Assembly (NCBI GenBank): GCA_903893625.1
Contig: CAITND010000063.1
Coordinates: 1-32,937 of the forward strand
Direction: 5' to 3'
DNA length: 32,937 bases
Origin: an uncultured Oscillatoriales cyanobacterium
Lineage (GTDB): Bacteria > Cyanobacteriota > Cyanobacteriia > Cyanobacteriales > Microcoleaceae
Part shown: positions 6,859 to 16,343 of the stretch, piece after piece
Layout: each line of letters begins with the position of its first letter
Numbering within the stretch: the stretch's first letter is position 1
Position numbers and translations under genes: made by a program
The notes under the pieces: generated by a model
Seen by the model: only the letters and a program-made list of their open reading frames with translations
What the model was told of the DNA's origin: nothing
Database searches by the model: none

Positions 6859-8097
6859 ATGCACAAACGAGTTTTTCAAATCCTATTGTTGATTGTTCTG
6901 CAAATCACCTTAATCTGGCTCTCTTGGACAACTCCCGTTTGGGCCTTGACCGAAGACCAAAAAATCTTGAGCGAAAGTTGGCGCATTATTAATCGGGCTT
7001 ATGTGGATGACAGTTTCAACCATCAAAATTGGTGGTCTATCCGCGAACAACTGTTGCGACAACCCTTTAAAACCAGGGAGGATACCTATGATGCCATTGA
7101 GAAAATGTTAGCCACCTTGGATGACCCCTTTACTCGTCTGTTACGACCGGATCAATATCGGAGTTTACAGGTCAATACCTCCGGGGAACTCATGGGTGTG
7201 GGCTTACAAATTGCCCTGGATGGAGAAACGGGAGATTTAACTGTCATTGCCCCTTTAGATGATTCTCCAGCCGAACACGCCGGAATTCAACCCCGTGATC
7301 GGATTTTGAAGATTGATGGCTTTCCCACCTCTAAATTAACCTTAGATGAATCTGCTACTCGGATGCGGGGGCCTATAGGTACCCGTGTTACCTTAACCCT
7401 ATTACGAGAAGGTAGTACGACCCCGGAAGATGTCCTTCTCGTTCGAGATCGGATTGCTCTCAACCCGGTTTCCGCAGAACTGCGGTCTGATTTAGCACAA
7501 ACTCCTTTCGGTTATATTCGTTTAAGTCAATTTAGCGCTAATGCCACCGAAGAAGTTGCCCACGCCATTCAATCTTTAGAGCAACAAGGGGCAAAAGCCT
7601 ATATTTTGGATTTAAGAAATAATCCCGGTGGTTTATTACAATCGGGGATAGAAATTGCCCGTCTTTGGTTAGATGAAGGTACAATTGTTTATACTGTGAA
7701 TCGTCAAGGAATATTGGGAAGTTTTGATGCGGTGGGTTCAGCTTTAACCCAAGCTCCTTTAGTGGTTTTAGTTAATCCGGGAACAGCAAGCGCGAGTGAA
7801 ATTTTAGCCGGGGCATTACAAGATAATCATCGGGCAATTTTAGTCGGAGAAAAAACCTTTGGCAAAGGGTTAATTCAATCCTTATTTGATTTATCCGATG
7901 GCGCTGGGTTAGCGGTGACCGTTGCTAAGTATGAAACGCCCAATCATACTGATATTAATAAATTAGGTATTATGCCTGATCGGGTGATTCCTTCAGAGTC
8001 ATTATTTCGCAGTCAAGTGGCAACGGCAGCCGATCAACAATATCAAGCTGCTTTAGAATTGCTGTCCTCTCAAGTTGTGATTGCTAAAAACGGATAA
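6859..8097 (+). CDS. ctpA: C-terminal processing serine protease (S41), D1 maturation type
   Basis: Lumenal or periplasmic protease that removes the C-terminal extension of the photosystem II D1 precursor, needed for assembly of the manganese cluster. The 412 residues begin with a signal peptide (hydrophobic core about 7-24, likely cleavage after PVWA at 29). A PDZ domain follows (about 105-195, with GVGLQI and DRILKIDG), then the S41 core. The catalytic Ser-Lys dyad is S311 in NPGTASASEI and K336 in GEKTFGKG, with the family's 25-residue spacing. It is divergent from petBD, and the next gene starts one base after its stop, so the two are probably translated together. Cyanobacteria have several Ctp paralogues; CtpA is the best guess from length and petBD linkage. 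Confidence 0.88.
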   Translation: MHKRVFQILLLIVLQITLIWLSWTTPVWALTEDQKILSESWRIINRAYVDDSFNHQNWWSIREQLLRQPFKTREDTYDAIEKMLATLDDPFTRLLRPDQYRSLQVNTSGELMGVGLQIALDGETGDLTVIAPLDDSPAEHAGIQPRDRILKIDGFPTSKLTLDESATRMRGPIGTRVTLTLLREGSTTPEDVLLVRDRIALNPVSAELRSDLAQTPFGYIRLSQFSANATEEVAHAIQSLEQQGAKAYILDLRNNPGGLLQSGIEIARLWLDEGTIVYTVNRQGILGSFDAVGSALTQAPLVVLVNPGTASASEILAGALQDNHRAILVGEKTFGKGLIQSLFDLSDGAGLAVTVAKYETPNHTDINKLGIMPDRVIPSESLFRSQVATAADQQYQAALELLSSQVVIAKNG

Positions 8098-8098
8098 T

Positions 8099-9538
8099 AT
8101 GTTGGATTATGATTTGGTAATTTTAGGGGGAAGTTTAACGGGACGCTATGCTGCATTATTAGCGTCTCAAATGCAAGCACGGGTGGCTTTAGTTGAACCC
8201 AAAGAACTGAGTTTAAAACAGGGGTATCAAGAGTTATTTCCCCTGGCTGCATCCGTCCAAAATCTGCGTCAAATCCCCATTTTAGAAGGATGTAATTCCC
8301 GATCTCCTTTGAATGGGCAACAGGCAAAACTTTGGGGAGATTTGATCAGCGCTAATTGTGCAGAAATTTATTCCCCTCAACGGTTAGCCAGTTGGGGAAT
8401 TGATCTGATTATCGGTCAAGGAGAATTTATTCAGTCTCCCCGTCTAGGATTTAGTGTTAATAGCCGAATTTTGCGATCGCGGACTTATTTATTGGCTCTA
8501 GCATCCCAACCCAAAATCCCCTCTATTGAAGGGTTATTATCGACGGGATTTATAACCTCAAAAACTCTATATTTGTTTTTGGAGAAACTACAGAATTTCT
8601 CTAAAACTGTTCCCCAACGGTTAGCTATTATTGGCGGTGATCCAACGGGTGTTGAGTTAGCGCAACTGTTAACCCGTTTGGGAATAGAAGTGATTATGGT
8701 TGTGAAAGGATCTCAAATTTTAGGCAATGAAGATCCTGAAGCGGTGCAGCTAATTCAAGCACAATTAGAGGCAGAAGGGGTGAGAATTTTTACCCAAACT
8801 CCGGTAATTCAAGTTAAACAAATTCAGGATAAAAAATGGATTCAAGCCGGAAATACTGCCCTAGAAGTGGATGAAATTCTCTTAGCTTGTGGTTCTCAAA
8901 CGGATTTAGAAGCTTTAAATTTAAACCGGGTTGGAGTTGTTTTTCAAGGCAATAATTTATGCTTTAATGAAAAATTACAAACCTCAAATCCTAGAATTTA
9001 TGGGTGTGGAGACATTTTAGGAGGCTATTGCTTTGAACATATCGCCCAATATGAAGCCCAAATTGCCATCAAAAATACCCTATACTGGCCGAAGTTTAAG
9101 GTAAATTATCAAGGCATTCCTTGGGCTATTTTTTCTGACCCCCAATTGGCGCGAGTCGGGTTAACAGAAACCCAAGCTAAACGACGGTATGGAACTCAGG
9201 TTATTGTAGAACGACAATCACTAAAAATGATCGCTCAGGCTCAAATTTGGGGAGAAACAACGGGATTTTGTAAACTTGTTGGACTGTCTAATGGTAAACT
9301 ATTAGGAGCTACGGTGGTGAGTTCCCAAGCGAGTGAGTTAATTCATACCCTCGCCTTAGCTATTCGTCAAGGAGTAAACTTGAAAACCTTAGCAGAATTT
9401 CCTGCTATTATACCGACGTTTTCAGAAGTTTATCATCAAAGTGCGATCGCCTGGGTTAATCAACGTCGTCGTCAAAATACAGTATTATTTGATTGGATTG
9501 AGAATCTATTTCATTGGCGACGATATTGGGGTAATTAG
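8099..9538 (+). CDS. FAD/NAD(P)-binding oxidoreductase of the lipoamide dehydrogenase/mercuric reductase family, without redox cysteines
   Basis: A 479-residue flavoprotein with the full class I pyridine nucleotide-disulfide reductase layout: N-terminal FAD dinucleotide fold (LVILGGSLTG, 7-15), NAD(P) fold (LAIIGGDPTGVE, about 175-186), second FAD motif YGCGD (301-305) and a C-terminal dimerisation domain (from about 335). The CxxxxC redox motif expected near residue 40-50 is absent; the segment reads LSLKQGYQELFPLA. The catalytic His of the usual HPTxSE motif is Ile (IPTFSE, 438-443). It therefore should not reduce disulfides by the usual route. ATG at 8099 is one base after the ctpA stop, implying coupling. 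Substrate unknown; it might be an NAD(P)H-quinone-type or regulatory flavoprotein. Confidence 0.85.
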   Translation: MLDYDLVILGGSLTGRYAALLASQMQARVALVEPKELSLKQGYQELFPLAASVQNLRQIPILEGCNSRSPLNGQQAKLWGDLISANCAEIYSPQRLASWGIDLIIGQGEFIQSPRLGFSVNSRILRSRTYLLALASQPKIPSIEGLLSTGFITSKTLYLFLEKLQNFSKTVPQRLAIIGGDPTGVELAQLLTRLGIEVIMVVKGSQILGNEDPEAVQLIQAQLEAEGVRIFTQTPVIQVKQIQDKKWIQAGNTALEVDEILLACGSQTDLEALNLNRVGVVFQGNNLCFNEKLQTSNPRIYGCGDILGGYCFEHIAQYEAQIAIKNTLYWPKFKVNYQGIPWAIFSDPQLARVGLTETQAKRRYGTQVIVERQSLKMIAQAQIWGETTGFCKLVGLSNGKLLGATVVSSQASELIHTLALAIRQGVNLKTLAEFPAIIPTFSEVYHQSAIAWVNQRRRQNTVLFDWIENLFHWRRYWGN

Positions 9539-9542
9539 AATT

Positions 9543-9593
9543 AATTTAACGGGTGCAGATTTAAGTGGAGCAGCCTTGACGGTTGCTATATAA
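9543..9593 (+). pseudogene. Pentapeptide-repeat remnant
   Basis: In one frame this reads NLTGADLSGAALTVAI then stop, with the A(D/N)LxG spacing of pentapeptide-repeat proteins. It is only three repeats long, has no start codon, and follows the oxidoreductase stop in another frame. It is best read as the leftover end of a deleted gene. Confidence 0.4.
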
Positions 9594-9595
9594 AC

Positions 9596-9659
9596 AGAAA
9601 CCGGGTTTTTATCCAAAGCTATTTATATGTTAAAATATTCAGTGAAAAACCCGGTTTCT
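9596..9659. repeat. Inverted pair of the dispersed palindrome (hairpin)
   Basis: Perfect 15-bp inverted arms AGAAACCGGGTTTTT (9596-9610) and AAAAACCCGGTTTCT (9645-9659) with a 34-nt spacer. Each arm is itself close to palindromic. It lies between the oxidoreductase and HAD genes and overlaps an upstream extension of the HAD frame, which argues for the internal ATG start at 9675. Confidence 0.8.
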
Positions 9660-9674
9660 CTACCCTATTTAATC

Positions 9675-10337
9675 ATGCTCAAAGCAATTTTATTTGATTT
9701 AGATGGCACTCTAGCCAATACGGATGTCTTACACTATCAAACCTGGGCAAATGTTTTAAAACAGCACAAAATTGATATTAACCCCAGTTTCTATAAAACT
9801 CATATTAGTGGCCGAACTAATCCTGAAATTGTACAGGATTTATTTCCTCAATTTTCAGAGGAAGAAGGGATAAAATTAGCAGATTTAAAAGAATCAAATT
9901 TCCGAGAATTGGCGATTAATTTAGAACCTTTAGCCGGATTAAATGAGTTTTTATTTTGGGTCAAACAACAGTCTTTTAAAACAGGTTTAGTCACGAATGC
10001 CCCCCGTGAAAATACAGATTTTATACTTAAAATGCTGAATCTATCGGATTATTTTGATAGCGTGGTTTTGTCCGATGAAATTGGAATTGGAAAACCCGAT
10101 CCGGCTCCTTATCAATATTGTTTAGATCAGTTACATATTGTAGCAGAAGAAGCGATCGCCTTTGAAGATTCTCCTTCCGGTATTCGTTCTGCTGTTGCCG
10201 CCAAAATTGAAACCATTGGGGTTGCTTCCACTCATGATCCAACAGTTTTAAAAGATTTAGGTGTCGCGTTTGTGATTGAGGATTTTAAAAGTTCAGCTTT
10301 AGGGCAACATTTCCAAAAAATCCGAGAAAACCCCTAA
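9675..10337 (+). CDS. HAD-superfamily phosphatase/phosphomutase, beta-phosphoglucomutase-like
   Basis: A 220-residue haloacid dehalogenase-type enzyme, cytosolic, acting on a small phosphorylated metabolite, probably a sugar phosphate. Motif I is FDLDGT with nucleophile D8 and acid/base D10. A helical cap of subclass I follows (about 15-85). Motif II is LVTNAP, motif III the Lys in GIGKPDPAPY, and motif IV FEDSPSGI with the Mg2+-binding acidic pair. The start ATG at 9675 was preferred to 9627 because the extra 16 residues are translated repeat sequence. It is convergent with the MHYT kinase, 12 bp apart. Substrate cannot be assigned; phosphoglycolate phosphatase and beta-PGM are the closest types. 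Confidence 0.85.
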   Translation: MLKAILFDLDGTLANTDVLHYQTWANVLKQHKIDINPSFYKTHISGRTNPEIVQDLFPQFSEEEGIKLADLKESNFRELAINLEPLAGLNEFLFWVKQQSFKTGLVTNAPRENTDFILKMLNLSDYFDSVVLSDEIGIGKPDPAPYQYCLDQLHIVAEEAIAFEDSPSGIRSAVAAKIETIGVASTHDPTVLKDLGVAFVIEDFKSSALGQHFQKIRENP

Positions 10338-10349
10338 TTCTGTTGAGCT

Positions 10350-12665
10350 TTAATCAGATTCCTGAAGGTGTGACAATTGTATTAATATCAATAAATATAT
10401 TCTACACCTAATCGCTTTGGGTTTGGTAATATTGAGGGAAAGTTCACAGCACTTTACGGAATGGATGGGAATTTCAAACATAAATAAACTCCCAACTCCT
10501 AACTGGCTTCTGACATGAATATCTCCTCCCATAAGTTGTATATATTTTCGGCTAATGGCTAAACCTAACCCCGTTCCTTGATGAGAATTACGTCCCGATT
10601 CTGTTTGCTTAAAGGGTTCAAAGAGTAACGGTATTTCTTCGGGTGCAATTCCTAAACCTGTATCTTCAATTTCAAATAAAATCAACTCCAATTTTTGATC
10701 TGTAGATGCAGAAATAGCCGGATTTTCTCTGTTCTGATCCTCTAAATTATTAACGGGTAATTCAGGTTGACAAATCTGATATTCTCGTTTAACCCGTAAT
10801 CTGACTTGACCTTGGGATGTAAATTTAATGGCATTACTTAACAAATTTAATAAAACTTGTCGCAATTTTCCTTCATCGGCTTGCAAATAACGCGGTAAAT
10901 CCGGTGCATATTGAAATTTTAATTCTAATCCTTTAGACTCTGCCCTCATTTGCCACATTTTTATTATACTTTCTAAAAAATCAATTAAATCAAACTGATG
11001 TTCATTCAGGGTTGTGCTTCCGGCTTCGATTTTAGACATTTCTAAAATGTCATTAATTAAGGTTAACAAATGTTCCCCTTCCTGATTAATAATATTAATA
11101 TATTTATGATGTTTTGAAGATAATAAAGGATCTTCATTCATCAATTGAGTAAACCCTAAGATGGCATTCAAGGGAGTTCTTAACTCATGACTCATAGTTG
11201 CTAAAAATTCTGATTTTGCCCGGGTAGCTGCATCAGCAGCCGATACTGCTGCTTGTAAAGCAATCGATTGTTTTTGTGTTTTTTCTAATAATTCAGCTTG
11301 CTGTAAAGCAATGCCTAACTGATGACTAATCTGTACCGCAATATTAATTTCTGCCTGTTTCCAATGACGGGGACTAGAGTTTTGGTAAGTAGCGAGTAAT
11401 CCCCATAATTGATTATTGGAGAAAATCGGAACAATAATATAAGCTCTGGCTTGAAAACTCTCTAATAATTTAATATAACAGTTGTCAAATTCGGCTTGAT
11501 AAATATCGGGAACAGCACGGTAATTGACTCCCTGACTATACAGTTCGCCTTGGGTATTTTGAAAATAAGTGTCTGAGATCAGAGGAGATAAATAATAGGT
11601 GGAGGAGTTACTTTCAAAAGATTTGACGGTACACCGTTCATTAGAAACAGAATTTTCCTGTAATTTAGGGTTATAGTTTTGTTCTTCAAATAAAAAAATC
11701 CATCCGGCATTAACGGATTCTGCAATGAATTCTCCACTCCAGTCTGGACGGAAACGATACAGCACAACTCGATCACAATTAATCACTTGCCTTAATTCCG
11801 AAGTGGTGGTGTCAAAAATCGTTTTTAGATCTAAGGTTTGACGCATTCTTTGAATGGCTTTTGCTAAACCTTTTTCTCGTAACGCTTCTTGACGAACTAA
11901 TTGATTGCTATAGCGTTGATCAAAAATGGAAGCCACTAAAGCCGCCAGTAGCAAAATTAAGCTGATCACCGCAATTTGCAGTGCTAACTCGAAGTTACTG
12001 AAGGTTTGGGTAGAGGTGAGGGGAACAGAAGAAAGCTCTTGGATACGAGTAGCCCACATTCCGGTGTAGTGCATTCCACTGATAGCAATAGCCATAACTA
12101 CTGCACTGCATACTTTCAGGGGATTAAACCCAGATCCACCGAAATTTCTTAAGTAAAACGTTAGGCCCAAGGCTACCATTGAGGTAAAAATGGCGATCGT
12201 AACAGATACTAGAACTCCCATCAAATCGTATTGCATTACTGTTCCTGGAATCATCATTCCCGCCATTCCCAGATAGTGCATTGAAGCGATCGCTAATCCC
12301 AATACCACACCGCTAGAAAGCACACCGAGATTCAGTTTTGGCCGACTCCATAACAGCAACCCCAATCCAGAGGTGATCACGCCAACTCCCCAGGATAGGA
12401 AGGTAATCTTGATATTGTAGGTGACGGGGAGGGGCAGTTTAAATGCTAACATCCCAATAAAGTGCATTGACCATATCCCTGTCCCCATAGCCAGAGATCC
12501 TCCCAAAGCCCACAGCAAACGCTTTTTTTGGGGAGACTGAGGGGTCACCCGTCCAGTTAAATCCAAAGCTGTATAGGAGGCAATGACCGCAATTAAGAAA
12601 GAAAGGGCAACTAAAGAAGGTTGATAATGGCCTTGAATCACCGTCATAATTAGTAAAGATTTCAT
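10350..12665 (-). CDS. MHYT-GAF sensor histidine kinase
   Basis: Membrane sensor kinase of 771 residues. The N-terminus is a seven-helix MHYT domain with its three signature segments MHFIG (67-71), MHYLG (129-133) and MHYTG (198-202), proposed for the family to bind copper and sense O2, CO or NO. A cyanobacterial-type GAF domain follows (about 270-460) with C396-Tyr in the position where bilin-binding GAFs carry their Cys. HisKA has H493 in ATMSHELRTPLN. The ATPase domain shows LLNLLSNAIKF, DTGLGIAPEE and GTGLGLAIS. There is no receiver domain, unlike its upstream neighbours. It is the last gene of the minus-strand signalling cluster, 63 bp after the HAMP hybrid kinase. The start at 12665 or 12647 is uncertain. 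Confidence 0.9.
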   Translation of the reverse strand: MKSLLIMTVIQGHYQPSLVALSFLIAVIASYTALDLTGRVTPQSPQKKRLLWALGGSLAMGTGIWSMHFIGMLAFKLPLPVTYNIKITFLSWGVGVITSGLGLLLWSRPKLNLGVLSSGVVLGLAIASMHYLGMAGMMIPGTVMQYDLMGVLVSVTIAIFTSMVALGLTFYLRNFGGSGFNPLKVCSAVVMAIAISGMHYTGMWATRIQELSSVPLTSTQTFSNFELALQIAVISLILLLAALVASIFDQRYSNQLVRQEALREKGLAKAIQRMRQTLDLKTIFDTTTSELRQVINCDRVVLYRFRPDWSGEFIAESVNAGWIFLFEEQNYNPKLQENSVSNERCTVKSFESNSSTYYLSPLISDTYFQNTQGELYSQGVNYRAVPDIYQAEFDNCYIKLLESFQARAYIIVPIFSNNQLWGLLATYQNSSPRHWKQAEINIAVQISHQLGIALQQAELLEKTQKQSIALQAAVSAADAATRAKSEFLATMSHELRTPLNAILGFTQLMNEDPLLSSKHHKYINIINQEGEHLLTLINDILEMSKIEAGSTTLNEHQFDLIDFLESIIKMWQMRAESKGLELKFQYAPDLPRYLQADEGKLRQVLLNLLSNAIKFTSQGQVRLRVKREYQICQPELPVNNLEDQNRENPAISASTDQKLELILFEIEDTGLGIAPEEIPLLFEPFKQTESGRNSHQGTGLGLAISRKYIQLMGGDIHVRSQLGVGSLFMFEIPIHSVKCCELSLNITKPKAIRCRIYLLILIQLSHLQESD

Positions 12666-12696
12666 ATTCGATTACGCATTTAAACTTGATATTCTA

Positions 12697-12713
12697 GCGA
12701 GGGGGACGCTCGC
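12697..12713. repeat. Short GC-rich inverted repeat between two kinase genes
   Basis: GCGAG/CTCGC with a 7-nt loop, within GCGAGGGGGACGCTCGC. Similar GC-rich hairpins are dispersed in filamentous cyanobacteria. It stands out in AT-rich surroundings. It has no T-run and is not a clear terminator. Confidence 0.4.
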
Positions 12714-12728
12714 GCTGCAAGGGTTGGC

Positions 12729-15323
12729 CTACTTGTTGCCTTTGGCCAACATTTCTTTAATTGTACTGGTGAGTTGACTCAGTTTAACGGGTTTACTTAA
12801 ATAGTCATTAGCCCCGGCTTCTAAGCATTTTTGTTGATCGGTTTTCATGGCTAAGGCAGTTAGGGCAATAATCGGAATCGTTGCTAGTCGGTGATCGCTG
12901 TCTTGACGCAAATATTTAATCGCTTCTAAGCCATCCATTCCGGGCATTGAAATATCCATCAAAATTAGGTTAGGACTCTGTGATTTAGCAATATCAATCG
13001 CCTCTTGACCATTTCTTGCTAATAGCATTTGGTATCCTTTTGCCTTCAGATAACGAGAAATCGTAATAATATTAGCTTCATGATCTTCTGCCAACAGAAT
13101 CACAGGTGATGTTTCTAAGACTTGAGTTGTGAGATTTTTGCCCTCATCTAAATTTGATGATTGGGGACTAGAAGATTTAATCAGAGTTGGGGACAGCAAC
13201 TGTTTATAAGGTAAACGGAAGCTAAAACAACTACCGACACCAATTGTACTCTTAATTTCTAGCTGACCTCCGTGCATTTCCACAATCCCTTTCACCAGCA
13301 AAAGTCCTAAACCTGTACCCGCATATTGACGATTTAAAGCACTATCAATTTGCACAAAGGGTTTAAAAAGTTTAGCCTGATTTTCAGGAGTAATCCCAAT
13401 CCCATTATCGCTCACGGCAAAGTAAATATAGTGACTGGATAAAGCGGTTTCCGTTGAGGATTCAAGTTTAACTGTTAAGGATACTCTACCTCCTTGGGGA
13501 GTGAATTTAATGGCATTATTGAGCAGGTTAATTAAAGCTTGGCGAATGCGTCTTTCATCTATAAACAAATCGGGAAGATCAGGGGGAATTTCCGTCTGAA
13601 TCTGAAGGCGTTTTTGTATTGCCTGTTGTTTAACAAATACTAAACTTGATTCGCACAACTCTTTAATGGATGTTGGGGCGCATTCTAGTTCAATTTTTCC
13701 TGATTCAATTTTAGCGACATCAAGAATATCATTAATTAATGAGAGCAGATGAGTGCCACTGCTGCCAATGGTTTCTATTGCCTGTTTTTGTTTCTCGTTG
13801 AGTATGCCAAATATTTCTTCTGTTAAGGATTCGGACATCCCTAAAATGGCATTTAGGGGAGTACGCAATTCATGGCTCATATTAGCCAGAAATTCATCTT
13901 TGAGGCGGGTAGCACGGGCAAGTTGTTCATTAGATATTGCCAATTCTTTATTGCTTTTTATTAATTTTGCTTCTGTTTTTTGTTTTTCTATTAATTCTTT
14001 TTTGGTCTGATTAAGCAGATATGCTTGTTGAATGGCAATCGATAATTGATTAGAAATTTGTTGTGCAAAATCAATTTCTGACTGTTGCCATTTTCGAGCT
14101 TCATAACATTGCTGAATACAAAGTAAACCCCATAATTTTTCCTGAGTAACTAAGGGCATTACTAAATTAGATCGAATTTTTAGTTTCTCTAAAAAACTAC
14201 GATAACATTGATTCATTGTGATCTGATTAATGTCGTCTAAAATTGAAATTCTACCATAATAATAGTAAATTTGGTATTGTTCTGAAAAACAATCTTCAGC
14301 AATTTTAATATTCCTAATTGAATCCACTCCAACTTTAACAGATTCAGATGTAAATTCCCCAGAAGTATTGTTAGATTCAGGATCAAATTGAAAAATCCCA
14401 ACTCGATCCACGGCTAGAAATTCACGAATCTCCTCTGTTGCCGTATTAAAAATAGTTGTTAATTCTAAAGATTGACGAATCCGTTGGGTAATTTCCTTGA
14501 TTAATATTTCTCTTTCTGTTTGACGTTGTAAAATATTGGCATTTTCTTGAATTTTATTTGCCATGCGATCAAAGGCAACAGAGATTTGCACAAGTTCATC
14601 TGAACCTGTTAATTTAGTTCTAGTATCTAAGTTTCCTGCTGCTAAACTATTACTAGCATAAACTAATTGAAAAACTCGTCGAGTCAGAGTAAAATCAAAG
14701 AAAAACCATAATCCAAAACTAAATATCATTAACCCGCCATTAAAAATCAGCGTTCCCTTTAAAGCACTATTAAAAGCATATTGTTTAATCATGGTAAGAT
14801 CATATTCAATCAAGAGAATGCCTGTCCGAGAAGGTTTGATTTCATTGGGTAAAATCGATGAAATTAAAGGATAAATTGCAATTAGCTTTTTTTGATCTTT
14901 AGAAAGTAGTATTTCTCCTGCCTGTTTTTCGCGTACAGAGGCGAAAGCAGACAGATAAGCAGCAGCTATTGTCTGGGAGACGGGATCTCCTTTAAGTTCA
15001 TAATGATTTGACAAATAAATTATATTGTTTTCATCTATTTTTGCCACTAGATTGATATTCATATCACTGCCAAGCTGACTAATAATCGTAGTTTCTGCAT
15101 AGTCAATATACTCATGGTTTTGACTATCTGTACGTTCTAAATAATCTAATATTCTGGCTGTTTGTCCAGCATAAATTCTCAGATAGTTTTTGGCATTTGT
15201 TGTTTGCGTATTGTAGCCTTCAAGAACCTGTTGATTAAACAATGTAATTCCTGAGAAGGTACAGTAAGCAATTAAAATGGCTGGAATTGAAAATCTTAGT
15301 GGCAGGGGAAAACGTTTCATCAT
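12729..15323 (-). CDS. Membrane hybrid histidine kinase: periplasmic sensor-HAMP-GAF-HisKA-HATPase-REC
   Basis: A hybrid sensor kinase of about 864 residues from the ATG at 15323. TM1 (about 12-30) and TM2 (about 192-212) enclose a 160-residue periplasmic domain, probably Cache-like by position, followed by HAMP (about 212-265). The GAF domain (about 285-440) has EDCF (C345) and C373-Tyr at the two cysteine positions of cyanobacteriochromes. HisKA H484 lies in LANMSHELRTPLN. The HATPase G-boxes and a C-terminal receiver with LILMDISMPGMDG follow. The last 400 residues nearly duplicate those of the kinase two genes upstream. Its start is 15 bp after the stop of the substrate-binding lipoprotein gene; the periplasmic domain is thus a plausible partner for that protein. 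Confidence 0.92.
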   Translation of the reverse strand: MMKRFPLPLRFSIPAILIAYCTFSGITLFNQQVLEGYNTQTTNAKNYLRIYAGQTARILDYLERTDSQNHEYIDYAETTIISQLGSDMNINLVAKIDENNIIYLSNHYELKGDPVSQTIAAAYLSAFASVREKQAGEILLSKDQKKLIAIYPLISSILPNEIKPSRTGILLIEYDLTMIKQYAFNSALKGTLIFNGGLMIFSFGLWFFFDFTLTRRVFQLVYASNSLAAGNLDTRTKLTGSDELVQISVAFDRMANKIQENANILQRQTEREILIKEITQRIRQSLELTTIFNTATEEIREFLAVDRVGIFQFDPESNNTSGEFTSESVKVGVDSIRNIKIAEDCFSEQYQIYYYYGRISILDDINQITMNQCYRSFLEKLKIRSNLVMPLVTQEKLWGLLCIQQCYEARKWQQSEIDFAQQISNQLSIAIQQAYLLNQTKKELIEKQKTEAKLIKSNKELAISNEQLARATRLKDEFLANMSHELRTPLNAILGMSESLTEEIFGILNEKQKQAIETIGSSGTHLLSLINDILDVAKIESGKIELECAPTSIKELCESSLVFVKQQAIQKRLQIQTEIPPDLPDLFIDERRIRQALINLLNNAIKFTPQGGRVSLTVKLESSTETALSSHYIYFAVSDNGIGITPENQAKLFKPFVQIDSALNRQYAGTGLGLLLVKGIVEMHGGQLEIKSTIGVGSCFSFRLPYKQLLSPTLIKSSSPQSSNLDEGKNLTTQVLETSPVILLAEDHEANIITISRYLKAKGYQMLLARNGQEAIDIAKSQSPNLILMDISMPGMDGLEAIKYLRQDSDHRLATIPIIALTALAMKTDQQKCLEAGANDYLSKPVKLSQLTSTIKEMLAKGNK

Positions 15324-15338
15324 AATCACTTTTGGAGT

Positions 15339-16343
15339 TTATAATTTGGCGTTTTTAATAAACCGATCATCTAGGATTTTAGTCAGATCAATGTCTTGGG
15401 GTAATAATTTTTTTTCTAGCATAATATTCATCAATTTTTTCAGTCCATTGACAAAGGTGGGATCATTGGGATTGAATAATTTTTGATTTTCTTCTAAATT
15501 GAATTGACTCATACCTTTAAAGGCATTCAACATTGCGTCTGGTGTTACTCCTGTCCGTTTAGCGATTTTAATTGCTGCTGCTTGAGGATTTTCTTCTAAG
15601 TATTTTAAGGCGCGAAATCGTCCATTAACTAAAGCTTGAAGGGTTTGAGGAAAATTAGCCATCACTTCGGTATTAACAACAATCACATCTAAAATTTCTC
15701 CCGGAATTTGGCTACTATCAAACAATACTTTTCCCCCAGCTTCTAATATTTTAGGAACGGCAGGCCCAAAGGTAACGACCGCATCTACTTGTCTCTGTTT
15801 ATAAGCTCGTTCATGTTCTAATGGCTCTAAAGAAATGATCTCAATATCTTTAACAGACATCCCATTTTTTTCCAGCGCACGAGCAATAAAAAAAGATCCC
15901 AAAGCAGTTGGTTCTAGTCCTACTCGCTTCCCTTTTAATGCTTTAATATCGCTGATCTCTGGTTGTCCTAAAATTACATCCGCACCATGAGAAGCATCCA
16001 TAATCGTAATGATCTTAACATTTTCTTGGGTGCTGGCTATCAATAAAGCTTGATCGATTGATAATCCCGCGCCTTCAATTTCACCATTGCGATAAGCTTT
16101 AACTTCTTCTGTTCCTGAAGGATAATCTATCAATTTGATCGGCTGGTTGTCATAATAACCTAAATCCTCAGCTAAATATAAGGTTTCATATCCTGGCCAG
16201 AGATTAGTCGCAATTCTTAATGGACTGGATGATTGCGGGATACAATTAGTCAGGGCGATCGCTAAAATTCCAGTAATGAAACTGAAAGTTAGATATTTCA
16301 CCCATTGTTGTTTTATTAGTCTTTTCAAGTTAAATAAATTCAT
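15339..16343 (-). CDS. Orphan ABC-type substrate-binding lipoprotein (NMT1/SsuA/TauA-like)
   Basis: A periplasmic solute-binding protein of 334 residues. A basic N-terminus and hydrophobic segment end in a lipobox-like LTNC (C34), so it should be lipid-anchored. The mature part opens with LRIATNLWPGYETLYLAEDLGYY, shortened here to its key features: the WPGYE and LAEDLGYY elements typical of nitrate/sulfonate/taurine/thiamine-precursor binders. A hinge follows (LKGKRVGLEPTALGSFF) and DAVVTFGPAVPK. No ABC permease or ATPase gene is nearby. Its ATG overlaps the end of the upstream hybrid kinase by 14 bp and another hybrid kinase follows, so it probably serves as a ligand receptor for signalling. 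Ligand unknown. Confidence 0.85.
   Translation of the reverse strand: MNLFNLKRLIKQQWVKYLTFSFITGILAIALTNCIPQSSSPLRIATNLWPGYETLYLAEDLGYYDNQPIKLIDYPSGTEEVKAYRNGEIEGAGLSIDQALLIASTQENVKIITIMDASHGADVILGQPEISDIKALKGKRVGLEPTALGSFFIARALEKNGMSVKDIEIISLEPLEHERAYKQRQVDAVVTFGPAVPKILEAGGKVLFDSSQIPGEILDVIVVNTEVMANFPQTLQALVNGRFRALKYLEENPQAAAIKIAKRTGVTPDAMLNAFKGMSQFNLEENQKLFNPNDPTFVNGLKKLMNIMLEKKLLPQDIDLTKILDDRFIKNAKL

Noticed and set aside
9627-9674. Earlier start for the HAD gene
   Set aside because: The first 16 codons are translated from the dispersed palindrome; the HAD fold begins MLKAILFDLDGT.
15339-16343. Part of a nitrate or sulfonate ABC transporter operon
   Set aside because: No permease or ATPase gene lies on either side; the neighbours are histidine kinases.
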